53,713 bases of DNA from UBA4055 sp964648295. Its GTDB lineage: Bacteria > UBA4055. Made by a program: the position numbers and the translations under genes. The stretch lies in NCBI GenBank assembly GCA_964648295.1, contig CAZYNH010000016.1, positions 1-53,713 on the forward strand, read 5' to 3'. The notes below the pieces were generated by a model, which saw nothing but the letters and a program-made list of their open reading frames with translations, made no database searches and was not told the DNA's origin. Positions 8,452 to 14,621 of the stretch are shown one piece after another. Within the stretch, counting starts at the first letter, position 1. Each line of letters opens with the position of its first letter.

Positions 8452-10308
8452 ATGAGACTTTTAAGAATAATACTCATAATAACAACACTCTCCTTCTCCG
8501 CCCAGTTCGAGATCGTGAAGGATGTTGCGGAAAGGCCGGGTGATCTGAGCGTTCAGAAATATCCCAAAAAGGATGTCAACGGTGACTGGTGCGCGCTCTT
8601 AAAAGTATTTACCGACATTAAAGACCTTCAGTTCACAGGGAACGGCTATGAAAATCACGATTACAGAGACGGTACTTATTATGTTTATATGTTCAACGAC
8701 AGCAAGAATTTAACTTTCATTAAAGACGGCTTCACAACAAAACCTCATAATTTCCCGATCAGGCTGAAATCAAATACTGTTTACGGCATTGAAATAAAAG
8801 GGGTCGGAGAGGAAAAAAAGATCGAGGACATCACGATAAACATCCTCGGCGAACCCGAAAACTCCACCATCACTTTTGACGGAGAGGAAAAAGGCAAGAT
8901 CAAGAGCCTCAAAACTTCCGTAGGAAAGCACGAACTCAAAGTCACAAAAGACGGCTACCAGACCTACACAAAAACTATTGAAGTCAGTGCTGATAAAACA
9001 CTATTTAACTACAAACTCGAAAAAGTCGAAGACGCGGTCATCGTAATTGACTCCGATCCGAGCGGAGCCATGGTCTATATTGACGGAGTCAAAATTGATA
9101 AAACGCCGATCTCGTCATTCTACCCCGCCGGAACCTACAAGATAAGGCTCTCAAGCGACAATTACGAGGATATCGAAGAAAACATAGTCATAAAAGGGCC
9201 TGAAACAAAGAAAACCTATCAACTGACAGACATCAGAGCCACTTTGACAGTAAACACCCACGAGAAAGCAAAAATTTACCTCAACGGCGAACAGCTTACA
9301 AACTACAAGAACATAAAACTGCCGCCTCAGCAGTGCGTAGTCAAAGTAGAAATGAACAAGGCCAAACCGCTTGAGGAAAGGTTCATACTCAAAAAGAAAG
9401 AGAACAAGACAATTGATCTTTTTCCGCAAATCTCAACAGGCACGATACAGATCGCCGTAATACCCACTGACGCGGAGATCGAACTGTCAGAGGACGGAGG
9501 AGAAAAATACTCCAATACAGGCGCAAAATCCTTCTCAAATGTACCTGTCGGCACATACAAGCTCAAAGTAAGCAAAAAAGGCTTCAAAACCGTTTCAGAT
9601 GAAATCAAACTAACAGCCGACGCAATCGAAAAAAAGAGCATAAAACTCGAAGAGGGTGCGGATGTCGGCGGTGACTACATCTTTGTACAGGGCGGTACAT
9701 TTCAGATGGGCGGAACTGAAAGCGATGAAAAACCAGTCCACAGGGTAACAGTCAGCGATTTCTACATTGGCAAAACCGAGGTAACACAGGCTCAATATCA
9801 GGCAGTCATGGGCACTAATCCGAGCCATTTCAAAGGCGACAATCTGCCGGTAGAATCAGTTACATGGCACGATGCAGTAGAATACTGCAGAAAATTAAGC
9901 CAAAAAGAGGGTGTAACTTACAGATTACCTACAGAAGCAGAATGGGAATATGCGGCGCGGGGAGGCAATAAGAGCAAAGGATATGAGTACAGCGGGAGCA
10001 ACAATGTAGGAGAAGTTGCCGAATACGATGGCAACAACAATAAGTCAACGAAGCCTGTGGGCGGAAAGAAACCGAACGAACTTGGGATTTATGACATGAG
10101 CGGTAATGTATGGGAATGGTGCAGTGACTGGTATGACAGCAACTATTACAAGAACAGTCCAAGCAATAATCCTACTGGTCCAAGCTCGGGCTCTCGCCGC
10201 GTTCTTCGCGGCGGCTGCTGGCGCTACCTCGCTTCGATCTGTCGGGTTGCCTATCGGAGCTCCGACTTCCCCGACTACCGCGGCTTTCGTGTTGTTCGGC
10301 TCCCATAG
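8452..10308 (+). CDS. DGR target: secreted PEGA-repeat / FGE-sulfatase (C-type lectin fold) protein with variable C-terminus
   Basis: Predicted surface or periplasmic protein of 618 residues, diversified by the adjacent retroelement. Order: signal peptide (MRLLRIILIITTLSFSAQ); family N-terminal module (about 20-120); four PEGA-type repeats (about 125-190, 196-258, 262-322, 329-400; SDPSGAMVYIDG is typical); FGE-sulfatase domain (407-618) with FVQGGTFQMGG, YRLPTEAEWEYAARGG and LGIYDMSGNVWEWC. Residues 580-618 are the variable repeat; 13 residues differ from the template translation (582, 589, 591-593, 596, 601, 603-606, 609, 610). At residue 592, where true formylglycine-generating enzymes have the first copper-binding Cys, it has Tyr, so I infer a binding role rather than catalysis. 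ATG 8452 is preferred over TTG 8437 because GAGAGGA precedes it and it starts the signal peptide. Confidence 0.92.
   Translation: MRLLRIILIITTLSFSAQFEIVKDVAERPGDLSVQKYPKKDVNGDWCALLKVFTDIKDLQFTGNGYENHDYRDGTYYVYMFNDSKNLTFIKDGFTTKPHNFPIRLKSNTVYGIEIKGVGEEKKIEDITINILGEPENSTITFDGEEKGKIKSLKTSVGKHELKVTKDGYQTYTKTIEVSADKTLFNYKLEKVEDAVIVIDSDPSGAMVYIDGVKIDKTPISSFYPAGTYKIRLSSDNYEDIEENIVIKGPETKKTYQLTDIRATLTVNTHEKAKIYLNGEQLTNYKNIKLPPQQCVVKVEMNKAKPLEERFILKKKENKTIDLFPQISTGTIQIAVIPTDAEIELSEDGGEKYSNTGAKSFSNVPVGTYKLKVSKKGFKTVSDEIKLTADAIEKKSIKLEEGADVGGDYIFVQGGTFQMGGTESDEKPVHRVTVSDFYIGKTEVTQAQYQAVMGTNPSHFKGDNLPVESVTWHDAVEYCRKLSQKEGVTYRLPTEAEWEYAARGGNKSKGYEYSGSNNVGEVAEYDGNNNKSTKPVGGKKPNELGIYDMSGNVWEWCSDWYDSNYYKNSPSNNPTGPSSGSRRVLRGGCWRYLASICRVAYRSSDFPDYRGFRVVRLP
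10189..10308 (+). repeat. DGR variable repeat (VR)
   Basis: The last 120 bases of the target gene, stop codon included. Aligned to TR 11925-12056 it shows 21 substitutions, every one at a template adenine, and one 12-base gap inside the template's AGG/AAC tract. Changes are A to C, G and T, mostly at the first two positions of AAC codons, which avoids stop codons. Confidence 0.95.
10282..10308 (+). promoter_or_regulatory. IMH-like region at the 3' end of VR
   Basis: The final 27 bases of VR (from the GGC codon of GFRVV to the TAG) are identical to TR 12030-12056. In characterised DGRs the 3' end of VR holds the initiation-of-mutagenic-homing site, where cDNA priming starts. Sequences diverge completely after the stop codon. 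The role here is inferred from position. Confidence 0.6.
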
Positions 10309-10320
10309 TTCAATCGGTTT

Positions 10321-10339
10321 ATCCATCCGTAACGAGCTA
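10321..10339. repeat. Left arm of a 19-bp inverted repeat bracketing the DGR cassette
   Basis: ATCCATCCGTAACGAGCTA here is the exact reverse complement of 12054-12072. A weaker match continues so that 10309-10339 is an inverted copy of 12054-12084 at 27 of 31 positions. The arm begins right after the VR stop codon. Confidence 0.8.
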
Positions 10340-10356
10340 AAGGATTTTGAAAATGA

Positions 10357-10394
10357 AAGCCCGGGCATGAGGGACGAATGCCAGAAGAGGGCTT
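10357..10394 (+). promoter_or_regulatory. Two-tier hairpin downstream of VR
   Basis: Outer stem AAGCCC (10357-10362) with GGGCTT (10389-10394), inner stem GGCAT (10364-10368) with ATGCC (10378-10382). Structures just after VR aid homing in some DGRs; no T tract follows, so a terminator is less likely. Confidence 0.35.
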
Positions 10395-10416
10395 GAAAAT
10401 GTAAATCCGCAAAAGG

Positions 10417-10443
10417 TTTCTTTTCTTTGAAGAGGAAAAGAAA
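10417..10443 (+). promoter_or_regulatory. Perfect 9-bp hairpin in the leader of the accessory gene
   Basis: TTTCTTTTC (10417-10425) pairs with GAAAAGAAA (10435-10443) around a 9-base loop, ending 24 bases before the ATG of the HRDC gene. It could affect expression of the accessory/RT pair; this is inference. Confidence 0.35.
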
Positions 10444-10467
10444 TAGCGAAAAAAATGAGGATACAAT

Positions 10468-10941
10468 ATGATAAAAATATTTACGGTACCGGCTTTTGAT
10501 CCGGACGATGTAGAAGAAATGAATAAATTTCTAAACAGTCACAGGGTTATTGAAGTGCTAAAAGAATTTAATCCTTCAGAGTCCGGCGGATATTGGACAT
10601 TTTGTGTTGAGTATCTGCAGAGTGGAATTAAGAATAAGTCAGGCGGCAATTTGCAAAGTAAAATAGACTATAAAGAGGTTTTAACTGAAGAGCAGTTTAA
10701 AGTATTTTCAAAGTTAAGAGAAATAAGAAAAGAAATTGCTAAACAAGAAGCACTTCCGGCTTATACAGTATTTACAGATAAAGAGTTATCTGAAATTTCT
10801 CAGTTAAATGAATTAAATTTGTCAAAATTAAAGACGATCGAAGGTATAGGTGAAAAGAGAGTAGAAAGATATGGGCAGATGTTTTTAGATAAATTTAATG
10901 AAAAGACAGAAAGTGAAGAGAACGGGAAATCTGATAAATAA
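10468..10941 (+). CDS. HRDC-domain DGR accessory protein
   Basis: Accessory protein of 157 residues between the target and the RT. The C-terminal half (about residues 68-146) is an HRDC domain, a helical nucleic-acid-binding module: YKEVLTEEQFKVFSKLREIR, then FTDKELSEISQL and LKTIEGIGEKRVERYGQMFL. The N-terminal half begins VPAFDPDDVEEMNKFLNSHR and has no known domain that I recognise; it resembles a small alpha/beta fold. HRDC proteins are a known alternative to the Avd accessory subunit in some DGRs; no Avd-like helical-bundle gene is present here. It probably binds the RT or the template RNA. Its end overlaps the RT start by 44 bases, pointing to coupled translation. Codon use is AT-rich compared with the target gene. 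Confidence 0.85.
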   Translation: MIKIFTVPAFDPDDVEEMNKFLNSHRVIEVLKEFNPSESGGYWTFCVEYLQSGIKNKSGGNLQSKIDYKEVLTEEQFKVFSKLREIRKEIAKQEALPAYTVFTDKELSEISQLNELNLSKLKTIEGIGEKRVERYGQMFLDKFNEKTESEENGKSDK

Positions 10942-11932
10942 GATCGCCGATACAGATAATTTAAAACTGGCATTTTATAAAGCGGCAAAAGGCAAAGCAG
11001 GTAAACCCGGAGTAATTGAATATAGAAAAAACCTTAATAGGAATCTTAAAAAATTAAGAGAAGAAATTCTGTCCGGAAATATTGACTGCGGGAATTATCA
11101 CTATTTTAAAATTTATGATCCCAAAGAAAGAAATATATGCGCAGCTGAATTTAAGGAAAGGGTACTTCATCACGCAATCATGCTACAGGCTCATGATACT
11201 TTTGAAGAGTATCAGATATACGATAGCTACGCCACAAGGGTGGATAAGGGAACTCATAAAGCTCTTGATAAGGCTAAGAGATTCAATAGGAAGTATGGCT
11301 ACTTTTTAAAACTGGATGTAAGGAAGTATTTCGATTCGATTGATCATAATATACTAATGAAAGCGTTGGAAAAGAAGTTTAAAGATTTTGAACTGATTCA
11401 AATATTTAAAAGAATAATCGAGAGTTATTCTGTTTCGGCAGGAAAAGGAGTGCCTATAGGTAATCTGACAAGCCAGTATTTTGCGAACCACTATCTTGCA
11501 GGTATGGATCATTTTATAAAGCAGGGATTGAAAATTGAAGGTTATGTCAGGTATATGGACGATATGGTTTTATGGCATGATGATAAGGAATATTTAAAAG
11601 AGTGTTCAAGAAAGCTTAGGGAGTTTCTTATGACAGAACTTAAACTTGACCTGAAAGTGTCGCAAATAAATAGAACAATTTGCGGAGTTAATTTTCTCGG
11701 CTATAAATTAAAGAAAGATTTTATTAAGCTGGCAGACAGCAGTAAAAAGAGATTTATAAAAAAGATGAAATTATATGCGGAGTATCTTCATTCCGGTGAA
11801 TGGTCACAGGAAGATTATCAAAGGCACACTTTACCGTTGATATCATATACTGATTATGCCACAAATATCAAATCGTTACGCTCATTGATAATAGAAAAGA
11901 TAAAGGTTAATGCCCAAAGGGAAAGGCTCTAA
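10898..11932 (+). CDS. DGR reverse transcriptase
   Basis: Reverse transcriptase of 344 residues that copies TR RNA into adenine-mutated cDNA. DGR-type features: N-terminal NLINKIADTDNLKLAFYKAAKGK in place of the usual start of this family, catalytic Asp140 in LKLDVRKYFDSID, IGNLTSQ at 187-193 (the SQ of DGR enzymes instead of the QG-SP of group II intron RTs), YMDD at 219-222, and FLGYKL near the thumb. There is no maturase or endonuclease domain, so it is not an intron-encoded protein. ATG 10898 lies inside the HRDC gene; no strong ribosome-binding site is seen, so coupling is likely. The stop codon (11930-11932) lies inside TR. AT-rich codon use differs from the neighbouring secreted-protein genes, consistent with transfer as a cassette. 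Confidence 0.96.
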   Translation: MKRQKVKRTGNLINKIADTDNLKLAFYKAAKGKAGKPGVIEYRKNLNRNLKKLREEILSGNIDCGNYHYFKIYDPKERNICAAEFKERVLHHAIMLQAHDTFEEYQIYDSYATRVDKGTHKALDKAKRFNRKYGYFLKLDVRKYFDSIDHNILMKALEKKFKDFELIQIFKRIIESYSVSAGKGVPIGNLTSQYFANHYLAGMDHFIKQGLKIEGYVRYMDDMVLWHDDKEYLKECSRKLREFLMTELKLDLKVSQINRTICGVNFLGYKLKKDFIKLADSSKKRFIKKMKLYAEYLHSGEWSQEDYQRHTLPLISYTDYATNIKSLRSLIIEKIKVNAQRERL

Positions 11933-12056
11933 CCGCGTTCTTCGCGGCGGCAGCTGGAACAACAACGCATCGAACTGTCGAGTTGCCAATCGGAACAACA
12001 ACAACCCCGACAACAGGAACAACAACAACGGCTTTCGTGTTGTTCGGCTCCCATAG
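11925..12056 (+). ncRNA. DGR template repeat (TR)
   Basis: The 132-base template. It is a non-expressed copy of the target's C-terminal coding end, rich in AAC codons (two runs of four), and would read GSNRVLRGGSWNNN at its start. It holds 37 adenines; of the 30 that align to VR, 21 are changed there, while none of 90 aligned non-adenine bases is. It overlaps the last 8 bases of the RT gene. Expression as part of the RT transcript is inferred. Confidence 0.95.
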
Positions 12057-12072
12057 CTCGTTACGGATGGAT
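12054..12072. repeat. Right arm of the 19-bp inverted repeat
   Basis: TAGCTCGTTACGGATGGAT, starting with the TAG at the end of TR, is the exact reverse complement of 10321-10339. The two arms bracket accessory gene, RT and TR. They could pair in a single transcript or as DNA. Confidence 0.8.
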
Positions 12073-12180
12073 TTCCGGATTGAACAGGGCATTATCCTGA
12101 TCCCGAGTTGAGTTGTCGGGACAAAAGGGAACAAAGAAAATCCGCTTAGTAGAGCAATCGAATGACGGATTTTTTTATTT
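12057..12180 (+). repeat. TR downstream flank, homologous to 4967-5090
   Basis: Together with the end of TR, 12051-12180 matches 4961-5090 without gaps at about 82 percent. The match ends exactly after the shared T tract, suggesting a duplication unit that included the transcription terminator. Confidence 0.75.
12138..12180 (+). terminator. Candidate intrinsic terminator after TR
   Basis: AAATCCG (12138-12144) pairs with CGGATTT (12166-12172), followed by a T-rich tract to 12180. It would end the accessory-RT-TR transcript. The stem is a little better than in the copy at 5048-5090. Confidence 0.5.
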
Positions 12181-12375
12181 GAAGGTATGTGTTATTTGTA
12201 GCTGTCTATTCTGTGCAGGACTCTGCAAATATAAATGGTATCTTCGTTAACATCAAACTGTATTCAGTTATTTTCCATATCTGTTTATGTTTAAATTTGT
12301 TGCATTATTCCGGATATTTCATTATTTTTGCAAAAGTTTGTAATTATTCGTGAAAAATAAATGTACGGAAGTGTT
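12181..12375. other. AT-rich intergenic stretch after the DGR
   Basis: Between the TR terminator and the next gene I see no reading frame or RNA gene. TATTTTTG (12323-12330), with TTTG at 12296-12299, loosely resembles the Bacteroidetes promoter pattern (TTTG, then TAnnTTTG), though the spacing is somewhat long. It is the only promoter hint for the gene at 12376. Confidence 0.4.
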
Positions 12376-14610
12376 ATGAAAAGATTTTCTATTCTCATTA
12401 TTTTAACGGCCGTGACGGTCATGTTCGCGGAAATGGTTACTCTTAAAGGATCGTTTGAAGGCGTTTACGGCGATGAAATGACTGTGCCCCAGGCGCGGGA
12501 TAAGTACAAGATGCTTGCGGTAAAGTCAGGTATTGAAGGGTTTGCGATGGTAATATCTTCAGAGACCGTGGTTAAAGACTTTGAGCTTCAAAAGGATTGG
12601 ATAGTCGCAAAGACCGAGGGTATGGCTCAGAATATTAAGGTTGAAAACGAAGATCTTGACAGAAATGCCTGCTTTTTGAAGATTGATGTAAGTTTTGAGA
12701 TAGACAAAGAAGAAGTTCTGAAAAAGCTCAAAGATCTGTCCGATGAGCTAAAAAAGAAAGGGGCCGGAACGATAGACGCTATCAAATTCTCGGGTGAATA
12801 TTTTTTTGGTGAAGGTAAGAACGCGGTCAAGGAGCAGGCTGAGAACGAGGCTACGCAGAAGCTTGTGGAAAATATCGCTTCCGAGCTGAAAGACGATTAT
12901 GCCGAGATAGCCGAAGGGGAAGACCTTTTTAAATTCGCGGTGTCGAATATAATGACATACAGAACAGAGTTCAACAATATTTTCCAGCGCAAGATAGACA
13001 GCGATAATGTGCTTAAGTATATAAGAAAATCCGACCTGCCAAAAATGTTCGAGCTAAGGTACAGGACGATACTAGATTATATACAGATGGGTTTTACAAA
13101 GGAAGGGGAACTTGCCATAGGCGAAGCGCTGAAGCATTATTACTGGGCGCTCTCATTGTTAAGAAGCCATCCCGATTACAAGAAAATAGTCTATAAAGGC
13201 GAAAGAGGTAAGAACGAGTTCGAAGGAAAACTTTTGAGCCTGGTTCTGCCGGATAAGATAAAAACCCTGTTGAAAGGCGTGGATTTTCATGTGACAAAAG
13301 TAAAGTCCGATAAAGACGCGAAGACCGTTTACATTACAGCTCTGTATAAGGGAGTGGAGATACCTGAAACAGATTACAAATATTTTACAGGCAACGACGA
13401 CAGCCAGCTTCAGGGGATAAGGAACGGAAGGGGAAGCTGCGAATTCTACGGCGAATACGCAAAGAATCTGACCGAGCTCAGAATAGATGTTGAGTATATG
13501 TATAAAAGGGAAAGCGGAATAAACAAATCCCTTGAAAATGTTATAAACGGCCTGGCAGGAGTCAGGTTCGGACAAGACTGCAGAAAAAGAGTGCCTCTTG
13601 ATGAAAAATTCCCTCTGCCTGAACCGCAGAAGGCGCCTGAGATAAAAGTTAAAAATGTAGTTCAGAATCTTGTAAGTCCGGCTATGAATTCAAACTCTGT
13701 CTCTTCGAATATGCCCAGAATAGAGCCCGCGAAAGCAAAAGAGTATTCGAAACTTGAGCTTACACAGGATCAGATAGACATCTGCCATAAAGCTGTCGGC
13801 GAGATAGTCAGAGTCATAGGCGCGGGCGATTATACGGGCATAGATCATTTGTTCACTAATGACGGGCTGGATAGTTTTAACAAAATTATAAAGTACGGGA
13901 ACGCGAAACTTCTTTCCGACACCTTCGACCTTGAGACTTACAGGATAAACGACGAGATCATGGTCCGCTCCATCCCGATGAAGTTCACTCATAAAACGAA
14001 CACCCGCTCGATCTCAGAGGATGTAGTTCTTGTTTTCAACAAAGAACTGAAGATCGACCACCTTACTTTCGCTCTCTCAAAAGTCGCGCTCGGCGACATA
14101 ATGGGCAAGGATGAAAGGTTCGCCACACCGGAAGAAAAACTGCAGATAGTTCAGTTCATGGAGTACTATAAGACCGCCTACTGCCTGAAACAGCTTGACT
14201 ATATTAACAGCATTTTCGCGGAGAACGCGCTGATAATCGTGGGAAAAGTGCTTAAAGAGGATCCCATGACGGACATAAGCAAACACCAGTCGGCTATAAA
14301 GAACAAAGTAAAATACTCAAGGCTGAGCAAGTCTGAATATGTTGAGCAACTCAGGCATGTGTTTAAGTCCAACGAGTATATTAACATCAAATTCGACAGC
14401 TCGGAAGTTAAAAAGGTCGGCGGGAATTCAAAGATATACGGCATACAGATCAAGCAGAACTACTATTCGACCAATTATGCCGACGAAGGCTATCTTTTCC
14501 TCATGATGGACCTTGGCGATCCCAAGAACCCGAGGATATATGTAAGATCCTGGCAGCCCGAAAAAAATGCTGACGGAAGCATAATCGGACTGACTGATTT
14601 TTCGTTTTGA
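12376..14610 (+). CDS. Large secreted protein of unknown function with an LPP20/FlgT-like N-terminus
   Basis: Secreted protein of 744 residues that I cannot assign to a known function. It has a signal peptide (MKRFSILIILTAVTVMFAEM), then two stretches with the LPP20/FlgT-like pattern (SFEGVYGDE...RDKYKMLAVKSGIEGFAMVISSE, and KFSGEYFFGEGKNAVKEQAENEATQKLVENIASEL). A helical region (SDLPKMFELRYRTILDYIQMG...ALKHYYWALSLLRSHPD) resembles a TPR-like segment. The C-terminal third has two NTF2-like blocks (VRVIGAGDYTGIDHLFTNDG; FMEYYKTAYCLKQLDYINSIF). ATG 12376 is preferred over ATG 12361, since it starts the signal peptide and is preceded by CGGAAG. It may be a distant relative of the 7287 protein. 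It ends 11 bases from a convergent gene. Confidence 0.65.
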   Translation: MKRFSILIILTAVTVMFAEMVTLKGSFEGVYGDEMTVPQARDKYKMLAVKSGIEGFAMVISSETVVKDFELQKDWIVAKTEGMAQNIKVENEDLDRNACFLKIDVSFEIDKEEVLKKLKDLSDELKKKGAGTIDAIKFSGEYFFGEGKNAVKEQAENEATQKLVENIASELKDDYAEIAEGEDLFKFAVSNIMTYRTEFNNIFQRKIDSDNVLKYIRKSDLPKMFELRYRTILDYIQMGFTKEGELAIGEALKHYYWALSLLRSHPDYKKIVYKGERGKNEFEGKLLSLVLPDKIKTLLKGVDFHVTKVKSDKDAKTVYITALYKGVEIPETDYKYFTGNDDSQLQGIRNGRGSCEFYGEYAKNLTELRIDVEYMYKRESGINKSLENVINGLAGVRFGQDCRKRVPLDEKFPLPEPQKAPEIKVKNVVQNLVSPAMNSNSVSSNMPRIEPAKAKEYSKLELTQDQIDICHKAVGEIVRVIGAGDYTGIDHLFTNDGLDSFNKIIKYGNAKLLSDTFDLETYRINDEIMVRSIPMKFTHKTNTRSISEDVVLVFNKELKIDHLTFALSKVALGDIMGKDERFATPEEKLQIVQFMEYYKTAYCLKQLDYINSIFAENALIIVGKVLKEDPMTDISKHQSAIKNKVKYSRLSKSEYVEQLRHVFKSNEYINIKFDSSEVKKVGGNSKIYGIQIKQNYYSTNYADEGYLFLMMDLGDPKNPRIYVRSWQPEKNADGSIIGLTDFSF

Positions 14611-14621
14611 AATATTCTTAA

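Noticed and set aside
10898..11932. Group II intron or retron reverse transcriptase
   Set aside because: No maturase or endonuclease domain, no intron domains V/VI or msr/msd, and the IGNLTSQ motif and adjacent TR/VR are DGR-specific.
11967..12029. AAC-rich tracts read as a microsatellite
   Set aside because: The runs are in frame with a coding copy elsewhere and carry the DGR template pattern; the rest of TR is matched base for base at non-adenine positions.
10321..12072. Transposon terminal inverted repeats
   Set aside because: The 19-bp arms match the position of terminal repeats, but there is no transposase between them and I see no target-site duplication beside them. Kept as an unexplained inverted repeat.
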